Source: Victivallaceae bacterium
GTDB lineage: Bacteria > Verrucomicrobiota > Lentisphaeria > Victivallales > Victivallaceae
DNA: 49,487 nt
Direction of reading: 5' to 3'
Assembly: GCA_028718375.1 (NCBI GenBank)
Contig: JAQULZ010000005.1
Location: 1-49,487 of the forward strand
Notes under the pieces: generated by a model
The model's input: only the letters and a program-made list of their open reading frames with translations
The model's database searches: none
What the model was told of the DNA's origin: nothing
Shown: positions 17,080-26,137 of the stretch, one piece after another
Layout of the letters: each line of letters starts with the position of its first letter
How positions within the stretch are numbered: position 1 is the first letter of the stretch
Made by a program: the position numbers and the translations under genes

Positions 17080-18472
17080 GGGTCATTCCGAAAAAATTGA
17101 CAATCAGGGTCTTGACAAAAATCCCCAAATTGAGCCGCAGCGTGGCGTGCCGGGCATAAAAAAGTTCGTACACCTGGCAATTCTCATCATCATAGTCGCA
17201 GCCGTTCATGTCGCTCAAGGAAAAAACCGCCGGATAATAATTCGCCAGTTCCCGGATATTCTGCAACGCTTCCGGGGTAGCCGGCCGGGGGATGGAACCC
17301 ACCAGCCGCAGCTTCCTGGTCAGACATAACGGCAGCAGATGGAATTTATGCAGGCTCAATTTGACGAAAAGTTTATCCGCCCGCCAACTGTGCCGAAAGA
17401 CAAAGCGGTTCAGCAATAACTCGGCTGAGCCGCTTTTATCCTTCCAAACCGCCGTTTTGCGGTAGGACCCATGCAACCGGGGGCGCAGCAGGAGATAAAA
17501 CGGCAGCTGTACTGCGAACAACAGGCAGACCAGGATCACTTCCACCAGCCAGTTGGCGAAAAACGGCACCGTGTCGTTATGGATTTCGGCCAGCAAAGCA
17601 TCATCGGCAATATCAATTACGTGGCCTGAATCCGGATTGATCAGGCGGCGTTTGTAAATAATCTTGTTATCTACTTCCAGTTTAGTGCCGATATACGAAT
17701 TGCGGTAAATTACCGTGTTGCTGACTGAAGTGTCGCTGTCGACCAGCGAATTGCTGCCGATGATGGCGCCCGGCCCGATGCGGGAATGGCGTTTCAACTG
17801 GATATTGTCACCGAGAATGATCGGTTTGATTATTTCGCAGCCGTACATAATTTCGACGTTCTGGCCGATGAACACCCCTTTTTCATTGCTGTAACTGGGC
17901 ATGATATAATTCCGGGCCGCCCCCGCAACCATCTCCATATTCAGTTCGAAATAAGCCTTGACGGTATCCAGTTTCTTCGCCTGCAAAAAGTGTTTGCCGT
18001 CAAAATATTCCAGGGTCTTTCCCGGTTTATAATCCCGGACCTGGCGCAGGAACAGCAATCCCGCCCCCTCCCCGGTGAGGTTTTGCCACGACTGCCGGCG
18101 CGGCAGAAAATCGGCTTCCAGATGCGCTTTTTTATACTGAAGAAAGAAAAAACCGTTGAAAACCAGCAGACTGTCGGCGCGGAACAATTTTTTTCTGGCC
18201 TCAAGCACCTTTTCGAGATGAGATCCCTGGTCAAAAGTCAGATAATTGAGGCTGACATCCCATTTGGAACCGTTTTCAAAATAATTTTCAATATCATGGG
18301 AAGGGCGCTCGCAGCTTATATATATCTCTTTTATTCCATTCAGGGCGCAGAATTCAATGAAAAACTCGAGCAGGGGTTTATTGCCGATCCGCAGCATATA
18401 CGGTTCCGCGTCGGAAAAGAGCCGGCGCACCCATTCAGTTCCGCGGTCCGGGCAATAGATCAGACATCTCAT
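17063..18472 (-). CDS. Nucleotidyltransferase/left-handed beta-helix protein with C-terminal degenerate sugar-transferase-like region
   Basis: N-terminal NTP_transferase-like segment (MLRIGNKPLLEFFIEFCALNGIKEIYIS), hexapeptide-like region (NVEIMYGCEIIKPIILGDNIQLKRHSRIGPGAIIGSNS), membrane helix, then KLRLVGSIPRP...NLGIFVKTLIVNFFG resembling the C-terminus of bacterial sugar transferases. Confidence 0.7.
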   Translation of the reverse strand: MRCLIYCPDRGTEWVRRLFSDAEPYMLRIGNKPLLEFFIEFCALNGIKEIYISCERPSHDIENYFENGSKWDVSLNYLTFDQGSHLEKVLEARKKLFRADSLLVFNGFFFLQYKKAHLEADFLPRRQSWQNLTGEGAGLLFLRQVRDYKPGKTLEYFDGKHFLQAKKLDTVKAYFELNMEMVAGAARNYIMPSYSNEKGVFIGQNVEIMYGCEIIKPIILGDNIQLKRHSRIGPGAIIGSNSLVDSDTSVSNTVIYRNSYIGTKLEVDNKIIYKRRLINPDSGHVIDIADDALLAEIHNDTVPFFANWLVEVILVCLLFAVQLPFYLLLRPRLHGSYRKTAVWKDKSGSAELLLNRFVFRHSWRADKLFVKLSLHKFHLLPLCLTRKLRLVGSIPRPATPEALQNIRELANYYPAVFSLSDMNGCDYDDENCQVYELFYARHATLRLNLGIFVKTLIVNFFGMTHAQKD

Positions 18473-18488
18473 TAAGTTCGGTTCCTTA

Positions 18489-19235
18489 TTAATACGCGCC
18501 GCGTCCGGTAATGACGGCGGGAATGGTTTTTAACAGAATGATCAGGTCTTTCCAGAAACTGCGGCTGCCGATATACTGCTTGTCGAGCTCGACCTGTTCC
18601 TGGAAAGAAATATCGCTCCGGCCTGAAATCTGCCAGATACAGGTTATTCCGGGCTTGATATGCAGCCGCTTCCGCTGTTCCAGGGTATATTGCGCCACTT
18701 CCGACGGCAGCGGCGGCCGGGGGCCGACCAGACTCATGTCGCCGGTCAGCACATTAAACAACTGCGGCAGTTCGTCAATGCTGAATTTACGCATGAAACG
18801 TCCGACAAAGGTTATCCGGGGGTCCCGCTTTATCTTGAAGATGACCCCATCCGCGGATTCATTCTGCTGTTTCAGCTCTTCCCGGAGTTTTTCCGCATCG
18901 ACGCGCATGGAACGGAACTTATAGAATTTAAAATGCCGGCCGTCCTTGCCTACCCGGATCTGGGTGAAAATCACCGGACCGGCAGAAGTCAGCTTTACCA
19001 GGACGGCGGTGATGAAAAACAACGGTGACAACAGGATAATAAAAAACAGCGCTCCCAGACAATCGAAAAAACGTTTAAGGAAATACGCCAGTCTCACGGT
19101 CAGATTCCAAAGTTCAAGTTTGATCCGGATATATCTGCTTTCCCGGGGCCTGCCGCGTGCAATCAGCAGGTCGACGAGTTCCGCCCGCATAATCCGTTTC
19201 TGAGTGCCGACCGGCTGTTGTTCTTTTCTGCTCAT
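18489..19235 (-). CDS. Polyprenyl-phosphate sugar phosphotransferase (bacterial sugar transferase family)
   Basis: RFFDCLGALFFIILLSPLFFITAVLVKLTSAGPVIFTQIRVGKDGRHFKFYKFRSM...KFSIDELPQLFNVLTGDMSLVGPRPPLPSE...KPGITCIWQISGRSDISF. Confidence 0.93.
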   Translation of the reverse strand: MSRKEQQPVGTQKRIMRAELVDLLIARGRPRESRYIRIKLELWNLTVRLAYFLKRFFDCLGALFFIILLSPLFFITAVLVKLTSAGPVIFTQIRVGKDGRHFKFYKFRSMRVDAEKLREELKQQNESADGVIFKIKRDPRITFVGRFMRKFSIDELPQLFNVLTGDMSLVGPRPPLPSEVAQYTLEQRKRLHIKPGITCIWQISGRSDISFQEQVELDKQYIGSRSFWKDLIILLKTIPAVITGRGAY

Positions 19236-19239
19236 CCGT

Positions 19240-21609
19240 TTACTTCCTGGTGTTCTGTTCCCAGCGGAACACCCGCCATAAGAACAAAGGGTTTCCGATT
19301 ATATAACGCCTGAACATCCGGACCGGTTCCATAGCCAGCCGGAAAACCCATTCCAAACCGATTTCCCGCAGCCAGCGCGGGGCTCGTTTAATCCTGCCGG
19401 AATAAAAATCAAACAGCCCCCCTACTCCGAGCATGAGCCGGCACGGCAGTTCGCCGGCATGGGCGGCAATCCATTTTTCCTGAAGCGGAACACCGAGAGC
19501 GGTCAACAAAATATCCGGCTCGAGCGCTTTAAGTTCAGCAAGCAGCGCCGCCTCTTCTGCCGGGCCGCTGAAATAACCGTCTCTTGCCCCCAGGATGCGC
19601 AGCCCCGGATAAGCTTCCTGCAGTTTCCGCTGCATCAGCGCGGCCACGCCGGGCCGGGCGCCGAACAGGAACAGCGAATAATTGCGGCGTACCGCCAACT
19701 CACATAAAAAAGGCAGCATATCCGTTCCGTTGACATTTTCCTTCAATCCGGTTTTCAGCATCTTACACGCAATCAATATTCCCACCCCATCCGGTAAAAT
19801 ATAATCCCCCTGCCGCAAGATTTCAAGATAGTTCCGGTCATGAAACGTCTTATTGAAACAATCGGAATTAACGAAATACACTTTTTTCCGGCGGCCGGCG
19901 GCGATATCCGCGGCAAAGGCGTCGATCACCTGTTTCATGTTCAGATTGTCGAAGCGGACGTCCAGCAAATTGATTTGAGGAGGGAACGGCAACTGCTTAT
20001 TATAAAGCAGCAACGCCGGAACCGAACGCAGAATAATCATTACGTCGCCGTGGAAACTGCGGCGGCGCAGGTATTCGAGTTCCGTCTCCAGCCGGCCGCC
20101 GTAAGCGATACCCCGGCTTCGGCGCAGAAACCAGAGACTGAAAATTCCCGGGCGGTCCCGGAACAAATCCGCATCCCCCGGCCGCCGTTCCGGCTCCGGA
20201 TAAGCGTGAACGCTCACCCCGACCAGCCGCAGCTTAAAAGTAAGAACATGAAAAAACAACGAAGCGCAGCGGCAAACAATATTATCGAAGTTGAAATAAC
20301 GCACGGTCAGGATCCGTTCGTCCCTACCGTAAATTTTTTCCCGGCGGAAAATACTTTTTCCGGTAAACAGCCGGCGGCCGGCCGCGCTGCCGAACACCGG
20401 CAGCGCCACGCCAACACTGACCGCCAGGGCAAACAGAAAATCCAGCATCCGGATGCCTGAATCAGCCCAAAAACCGCGGTAAGCCGATTCATTGCGGTTT
20501 TCGTAAAGCCGGATCAGATCGGCCGCCTGCCGGGCCCAGTCAAAACTGCTCAGGCGGGCAAAACCGCGTCTGACCAGTTCATCCCTCAACGCCGGTTTTT
20601 CCAGGATATCCTGCATCGCCGAACGGATTTCATCGGGGTTTTCCGGATTGAACCGGAGCACCGCATCCCCGCCGATCTCGCCGAGCGATGAAGTTGCCGA
20701 ACAGGCCGCCGGAATCCCGCAAGCCAGCGCTTCGACCAGGGGCAGGCCGAAACCTTCAAAAAGGGACGGAAAAATATACATTGCGGCGCCGTGATAGAGC
20801 GCCGGGAGTTCATCCTGGACAACAAAACCGATAAACCGGATATTCGCCGCACTCCCGGACCTGGCCGCGTAGTCCCGCACCGCTTCCGCTCCCGGCCAGA
20901 AGCTGCCGGCCAGCACCAGGTCATAAGCGTCACGCAACGGCTCCGGCAACCGTTCGTAGGCGCGGATCAGGTTCAGGTGGTTTTTGCCGGGATGTTCGAT
21001 CCGGGAAACATACAGAATGTAGTTTTTTTCCAAACCATATTTCGCCCGGACGGCGCGGCCGTCGACCGCTTCCGGATTGAATTTATTCCGGTCGAAGCCG
21101 TTGTAACTGACAGTTATCCGGGAGGCGGGAATCCGCCAGAAACGTTCCAGGTCGGCGGCGGTGCTGCCGCTCACCGCGACCACCCGGTCGACGCGCCGGA
21201 GGTAAAACGGCAAAATCCTTTTGCAGTAAAGCATCCGGAAACAGTCATATTTCCGCTCCACGTGATACTGCGACAAATCGTGCACCACGGCGATCGTGAA
21301 TTTTCGGCAGAATGCCAGCAGCCGGCGGTTACCGGCAGGCAGCAGGATGAAATCATAATTTTTCCATTTTAAAGCGTACGGCAGAATGAACAGATGCCAG
21401 AACATGTTGACCAGCGGCCGGCGCAGGAAGGAAGCCGTTTCCAGATACTTTATATTTTGGGCTGCGGGCAACCGGCTGAGGTCGTCCCGGAGCGCCAGTA
21501 CTTCCAGCTGATGGGTTTTGGCCAGTTCCTCCAGGAGTTGATCGATACACACGGAAATTCCCGACTTACCTGAATCATAAGCCATGGCGCTGACGAAAAT
21601 CTTACTCAT
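19240..21609 (-). CDS. Fusion glycosyltransferase: GT4 domain + degenerate sugar-transferase-like domain + WecG/TagA/CpsF (GT26) domain
   Basis: 789 aa; GT4 motifs (YVSRIEHPGKNHLNLIRAYERL, IFPSLFEGFGLPLVEALACGIP); middle RMLDFLFALAVSVGVALPVF...KLRLVGVSV...DVMIILRSVPALL; C-terminal VYFVNSDCFNKTFHDRNYLEILRQGDYILPDGVGI...LTALGVPLQEKWIAAH...GVGGLFDFYSGRIKRAPRWLREIGLEWVFRLAMEP. Confidence 0.85.
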   Translation of the reverse strand: MSKIFVSAMAYDSGKSGISVCIDQLLEELAKTHQLEVLALRDDLSRLPAAQNIKYLETASFLRRPLVNMFWHLFILPYALKWKNYDFILLPAGNRRLLAFCRKFTIAVVHDLSQYHVERKYDCFRMLYCKRILPFYLRRVDRVVAVSGSTAADLERFWRIPASRITVSYNGFDRNKFNPEAVDGRAVRAKYGLEKNYILYVSRIEHPGKNHLNLIRAYERLPEPLRDAYDLVLAGSFWPGAEAVRDYAARSGSAANIRFIGFVVQDELPALYHGAAMYIFPSLFEGFGLPLVEALACGIPAACSATSSLGEIGGDAVLRFNPENPDEIRSAMQDILEKPALRDELVRRGFARLSSFDWARQAADLIRLYENRNESAYRGFWADSGIRMLDFLFALAVSVGVALPVFGSAAGRRLFTGKSIFRREKIYGRDERILTVRYFNFDNIVCRCASLFFHVLTFKLRLVGVSVHAYPEPERRPGDADLFRDRPGIFSLWFLRRSRGIAYGGRLETELEYLRRRSFHGDVMIILRSVPALLLYNKQLPFPPQINLLDVRFDNLNMKQVIDAFAADIAAGRRKKVYFVNSDCFNKTFHDRNYLEILRQGDYILPDGVGILIACKMLKTGLKENVNGTDMLPFLCELAVRRNYSLFLFGARPGVAALMQRKLQEAYPGLRILGARDGYFSGPAEEAALLAELKALEPDILLTALGVPLQEKWIAAHAGELPCRLMLGVGGLFDFYSGRIKRAPRWLREIGLEWVFRLAMEPVRMFRRYIIGNPLFLWRVFRWEQNTRK

Positions 21610-22750
21610 CGGCGCTCCGCGTTCTTTTGATCAGAGCGTCCAGGGCGGCAACGAATTTTTCCGCCGTGAAATTTTGGGCGACGAAGTCATAACCGGCGGC
21701 GCCCAGGGCAGCGGCGGTTTCCGGTTCGCCCAGCAGATATTCCAGTTCAACATACAACGCCGTAATGTCCTTCGAAGGCACGGCGATACCGTTTTCGCCG
21801 TTATGCAGCCATTCCGAAACCCCGCCGACGTCGAACCCGATCACCGGCACCTGGCAGGCAAACGCCTCGATACCGGTCAAGCCGAACGGCTCCTGCCAGC
21901 GCGACGGGAATACCGCGATGTCGGCCCGCGCCCAGAACGGGGCGACGTCATCCTGCCAGCCGGTGAATTCGACCTTATCGGCGATCCCCAGTTTCCGGGC
22001 CAGTTCCTCCAGCAATTCCCGGTCGCTGCCGTCGCCGACGATCAGGGCATGATACGGCCTGCTGACCCGGGCCAGCGCCCGCAGCATCAGGTCGACCCCC
22101 TTTCCCCGGATCAACTGCCCGGCAAACATCACCACCGGGGGATCGGAAAACCCTTTTTTACGGATGCCGGCGGCGGGCAGTTCCCGCACCGGGTAAATCT
22201 TGAATACGGAATCCCGGTCGAACCCGTTCAGCAACAGGTTGCCGCGCATGAATTCCGACAGCACGATGAAACTCCGGCAGCGGCGGATCTCATTGAGTAA
22301 AGCGGCAAAGGCAAACATTCTTTTCCGCCCCGGAGAGCACAGTGCGCAATACAGAAGGTTGGAGGGCAAAGGACAGTTGATCCTGCCGACCGGAAAATAT
22401 TTATGCCGCCGCAGACAATAATAGTCATGATCGGAAACGCAGACGGCGGTATTGAACGCCATGCGCAGCTTGGAGACCAGCGGCGCCCGGCTCACCTTGA
22501 AGATGACCACCAGGTCGAAATCCTCCTCGGCGATTATCTTATCCACGTCCCCGCTCCGGAAAGTCTGGTCGAAAAGCGCCAGAAAACGCGCTGCGTCCCG
22601 GACTTCTTCGGCAAACATCATACCGACCTTCCAGCCGGCGGATTTCAGGACTCGGGCAGTATCGTAGCAGTAACGCTCAACTCCGCCGAAAAACCCCGCC
22701 TTTTCCGAGACGTACAAAATCCGCTTTTGAAGATGTTTCTTACCGCCCAT
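21602..22750 (-). CDS. Glycosyltransferase family 4 protein
   Basis: GGVERYCYDTARVLKSAGWKVGMMF, MFAGQLIRGKGVDLMLRALARV, VFPSRWQEPFGLTGIEAFACQVPVIGFDVGGVSEWL. Confidence 0.9.
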   Translation of the reverse strand: MGGKKHLQKRILYVSEKAGFFGGVERYCYDTARVLKSAGWKVGMMFAEEVRDAARFLALFDQTFRSGDVDKIIAEEDFDLVVIFKVSRAPLVSKLRMAFNTAVCVSDHDYYCLRRHKYFPVGRINCPLPSNLLYCALCSPGRKRMFAFAALLNEIRRCRSFIVLSEFMRGNLLLNGFDRDSVFKIYPVRELPAAGIRKKGFSDPPVVMFAGQLIRGKGVDLMLRALARVSRPYHALIVGDGSDRELLEELARKLGIADKVEFTGWQDDVAPFWARADIAVFPSRWQEPFGLTGIEAFACQVPVIGFDVGGVSEWLHNGENGIAVPSKDITALYVELEYLLGEPETAAALGAAGYDFVAQNFTAEKFVAALDALIKRTRSADE

Positions 22751-23618
22751 TTTCCGCCCTCCCGGAAGTCAGATAGCCACGCCGTCCCTGCCAGGCGGAA
22801 AAGCGCTGTACCACCCGATAACTCAGCGCCGCCGGCAACGCGGCAAGCCGCCCTGCTTTCAGCAAATAAACCAGATCCCGGCCGATTTCCGCCAGACAGG
22901 GCAAGGCGAAGCCCCCTAAAAAAGATTTTTTGGTCCCGTAGATCTGTCCTTCAGCCACCCCTTCCTGGTAAAAGCGGCGCCGCAACTCCTTCAGCGGGTA
23001 ATTATGCGAATGCTCGACCTGCGCCTCCGGGACGTAAAGCGGCCGGTAACCGAGTTGTTTCAGCCGCCAGGCCCAATCCGTATCTTCGGAGTACTGCAAG
23101 TCTTCCCGGAACGGCTGCGCCAGCAGCAATTCCCGCAACGCGGCGGAACTGGCCAGCGAGAAAAAATGTTCCCAGCAGCCGGCTATCTTCCCGTCCCCGA
23201 AAGCGCGCTCATGATCTTTGCGCACCAGCGGAAACGCATCCGGACGGGGCAATTGATTGCCGAATACGCCGGAAATCCGCTCCGCCCCCGGCGCCAGCAG
23301 CGGCCGGATCAGCTTGCCGAGCCAGTCGTCAGCGGCCGGAATGCAGTCGGAATTGTTGAATACGATGATCTTGCCGGCGGCTTGCCGCACCGCCTCATTG
23401 AGCACTTTGCCGGGAATGTAGTCCTCCGGCCGGATCTGCCGGGAGTTATCAGGATTGTATTTCCGGACGACTTCCCAGGTACCGTCCGCCGAACCGGAAT
23501 CGATGTTCAGCAACTCGAAATCGGTGAACTTCTGCTTCAATATCTGTTCAAAGGTCGCGGCGATATACAAAATGTCGTTTTTCGACCGCATGACAATAGT
23601 GACCAGCGCCATCGGCAC
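22740..23618 (-). CDS. Glycosyltransferase family 2 protein
   Basis: VTIVMRSKNDILYIAATFEQILKQKFTDFELLNIDSGSADGTWEVV; IIVFNNSDCIPAADDWL; EDTDWAWRLKQLGY. Confidence 0.9.
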   Translation of the reverse strand: MPMALVTIVMRSKNDILYIAATFEQILKQKFTDFELLNIDSGSADGTWEVVRKYNPDNSRQIRPEDYIPGKVLNEAVRQAAGKIIVFNNSDCIPAADDWLGKLIRPLLAPGAERISGVFGNQLPRPDAFPLVRKDHERAFGDGKIAGCWEHFFSLASSAALRELLLAQPFREDLQYSEDTDWAWRLKQLGYRPLYVPEAQVEHSHNYPLKELRRRFYQEGVAEGQIYGTKKSFLGGFALPCLAEIGRDLVYLLKAGRLAALPAALSYRVVQRFSAWQGRRGYLTSGRAENGR

Positions 23619-25240
23619 TATTCCTCCCGTCTGATGATGAAAGTCGTCTCATTCAAATCTCCGTAACGGTTGGCTTCGATTCTGCTGACCATAGACCTGA
23701 TGATCGCCATGCCGCGGCCGGCGGTCGCCAGGGTGTTGTCGTCCCAGATCCGTTCATCGAGGGGCGCCGGGTTAATATTGAAAGTCCAGGGTTTCCCGCG
23801 ATCGCAAACCGTCAGCACCAGTTCACTGTCACTGATCCTCAGGTATACATAGATTTTCGGCACTTCCTGCCGGGAGGCACCCAGTCCGTGGATAATAATA
23901 TTATTCAGGAATTCATTGAGCAGCAATTCACCCTTTACCGCCAGTTTTTCATCGCAGCTTTTTTCGATGATGAACCGCTCGCATTCGATCCCCAGCAGAT
24001 CGGCGTGCGCAATATCCGGCTTGGTGGCGAGGTGCAAATAATTTCCATCGGATTTCGGGCCTCGGTTCTTTTTTATCATGACCATACAGACATCGTCTTC
24101 GACCACATTATAACCGATCTCCCGGATGGTATCGCAGACATGATACGGCACCAGCGCCGGCAGCGTTCCGGACACGGCGTCCTCGAGCAGCAGGCGCAGG
24201 CGTTCGGTACCGAGTCCAATGCCGTATTCATTGCTGATCTCAATAATGCCGTCCGTAATCCCGAAAAAAATACTGTCATCGTGAAAATCTACTTCCACCG
24301 CCTCATGATCACAATTAAATTCGTAATCCCGGGTCCAGCCCACCGGAATCGCGCCCCGGTTTCCCGGGTTCAGCAGTTCCATTTTCCCGGAGGGCCCGTC
24401 ACACATGAAGAATCCCGGATGCCCGGCACTGATGAACTGAAGCCGGTTGATGTTGAAATCGAACAGGGCTACCAGACAGGTCATGTAATTCCGGTCCTGC
24501 ATGTCCACACAGAAAAAACCGTTCAGGCGATTCAGAATGTCATCGAGCCGAATATCATCGTCGGCCGTCATGATGATCGTCTTGACCAAAGCCTGAATAG
24601 CGCTCATGTAAAGCGCCGCCTGGATGCCGTGCCCCGCAATATCTCCCAGCAGCATGAAATAACGCCCGGAACTGATCCTGATAACCTCGAAAATATCCCC
24701 GCTCACCTTATAGGCGGAACGGTAAAGCAAGGACATTATCAAATCGCCCTCCAGCCGGATCCAGTCCGGCAGCAGCAGATGCTGCACCTCGGAGGCCAAA
24801 TTGAGGTTTTCCTCCAAAATATTGTAATATTTCCGGGTCTGATTTTCGGAACGGTGGGTCTGGACGACGTTCCTCAGCAATTTGACCAGCTGAGACCGCT
24901 CGAAAGGCTTTTTCATGTAATAGGTGGCTTTATCCGCAGCGATTTTTTCAAGTAAATCATTGTCGGCGGTATTGACAATCGTGGTAAGGTAAATTATCGG
25001 CAGATAACGGTCATATTCCCGAATCCGGCGGCGCAGCGCAAAACCGTCCATGCCGGGCATTATTATAGCGGACAGCACCACCTCATAGTTGTTTCTTTTG
25101 ATAAGTTCAATCGCCTTTTCGCCGGTATTGCAGCAATCGATATTAACGCCTTCATCTTTCAGGGTTTCTTCCAGCAGTAAAAGGCTGACCGCCTCATTGT
25201 CTACCGCTAAAAGTTTTATGTTTCGATCATGGAGTTCCAA
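23618..25240 (-). CDS. REC - PP2C/SpoIIE phosphatase - HATPase (RsbW-like) partner-switching regulator
   Basis: REC-like N-terminus (VVLSAIIMPGMDGF...YYMKKPF), PP2C (FMLLGDIAGHGIQAALYMS; FFGITDGIIEIS), HATPase (LLNEFLNNIIIHG, VCDRGKPW, TAGRGMAIIRSMV). Same domain order as Pseudomonas HsbR. Confidence 0.88.
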   Translation of the reverse strand: MELHDRNIKLLAVDNEAVSLLLLEETLKDEGVNIDCCNTGEKAIELIKRNNYEVVLSAIIMPGMDGFALRRRIREYDRYLPIIYLTTIVNTADNDLLEKIAADKATYYMKKPFERSQLVKLLRNVVQTHRSENQTRKYYNILEENLNLASEVQHLLLPDWIRLEGDLIMSLLYRSAYKVSGDIFEVIRISSGRYFMLLGDIAGHGIQAALYMSAIQALVKTIIMTADDDIRLDDILNRLNGFFCVDMQDRNYMTCLVALFDFNINRLQFISAGHPGFFMCDGPSGKMELLNPGNRGAIPVGWTRDYEFNCDHEAVEVDFHDDSIFFGITDGIIEISNEYGIGLGTERLRLLLEDAVSGTLPALVPYHVCDTIREIGYNVVEDDVCMVMIKKNRGPKSDGNYLHLATKPDIAHADLLGIECERFIIEKSCDEKLAVKGELLLNEFLNNIIIHGLGASRQEVPKIYVYLRISDSELVLTVCDRGKPWTFNINPAPLDERIWDDNTLATAGRGMAIIRSMVSRIEANRYGDLNETTFIIRREE

Positions 25241-25315
25241 ATTAACTGCCCCTCACAATCAACAGCCCGGGCTATTACCGGCTGCTTGCCATTTGCTGCG
25301 GTATTATGTCTGCTT

Positions 25316-25648
25316 TCATTTAAAAGCCGCTACGGCTGAATCTACATCCTCAAAAATATCAAAAATCTTATACGCGCGAGTTATTTCAAAAACCATCTTG
25401 GTCTTATTTTGCAGACAGGCAATTTTCACGTCACCGTTGTTGTCGCTGGCGGCCTTCAGGCATGACACAATCCCCCCCAGACCGGTACTGTCCAGGTATT
25501 CCAGTGCTCCCAAATCGAAAACAAAACAATTTTCCCCCGGACAGAATTCCTTGAATTTTTTTTGCAGCAGATGAACGTTCACCGCATTAAGGCGTCCGGA
25601 CAATTCAATAACGACCACATCATTTTTTTTATATGATTTGATTTTCAT
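25316..25648 (-). CDS. STAS-domain anti-sigma factor antagonist
   Basis: VVVIELSGRLNAVNVHLLQKKFKEF...FVFDLGALEYLDSTGLGGIVSCLKAA with DST phosphosite; start set at the internal Met MKIKSYKK (25648). Confidence 0.88.
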   Translation of the reverse strand: MKIKSYKKNDVVVIELSGRLNAVNVHLLQKKFKEFCPGENCFVFDLGALEYLDSTGLGGIVSCLKAASDNNGDVKIACLQNKTKMVFEITRAYKIFDIFEDVDSAVAAFK

Positions 25649-25790
25649 TACGAACAAACTCTTTATGTTTTTTATCAACAAATCGTTAAAAATAAACTAT
25701 ACTGTAAAATATTATAAAAAACAATAGCAAAACTAACATAAATTACATTTCCGCAGGTATTTCCCTGCCGGGAGAGATTCGATGACACCG

Positions 25791-26016
25791 CCAAAAGTCG
25801 GCATGCAATGTTTTTCGTCCAGCTCGCCCGCTCAACATCCGGAAAAAAAATACGCTCCGCTGATTTTTCCGGACATCGCTTTGCGAGAGCGGTACTGCTT
25901 AAGGCGCAACAACTTGCGCCATTACTTCCGCTCGTTGGAGACGAGCGGCCAGCGCTTTCGGCCGCTGGATCACCGACCAGAACAAGTTCTGGACTATGTC
26001 ATTTTTTTTACTTTTG
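25791..26016. other. Multi-hairpin intergenic region (candidate structured RNA or REP-like element)
   Basis: Stems: TCCGGAAAAA (25838-25847)/TTTTTCCGGA (25864-25873); GGCGCAA-caac-TTGCGCC (25903-25920); CCGCTCGT-tggag-ACGAGCGG (25928-25948); CCAGCG/CGCTGG (25949-25968); CCAGAAC-aa-GTTCTGG (25977-25992); outer CAAAAGT/ACTTTTG and GTCCAG/CTGGAC. Confidence 0.55.
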
Positions 26017-26137
26017 TCGGCCCCGTCAGATTCATCATCATTCCAATCCTTTTAAAATTATGTTAATATGTACTGGCATTTTTGTCAAGTACGGTTATTG
26101 TTTATAACCGAAACCCGAAACATAAGGGCAGTTTCTG

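Noticed and set aside
23888-24955. 355-aa plus-strand ORF antisense to the REC-PP2C-HATPase gene
   Set aside because: Shadow ORF; the minus strand carries canonical PP2C/HATPase motifs.
25782-26066. 94-aa and overlapping 99-aa ORFs upstream of the DUF3857 gene
   Set aside because: Two overlapping frames without motifs, both dominated by the hairpin sequences; treated as non-coding structure.
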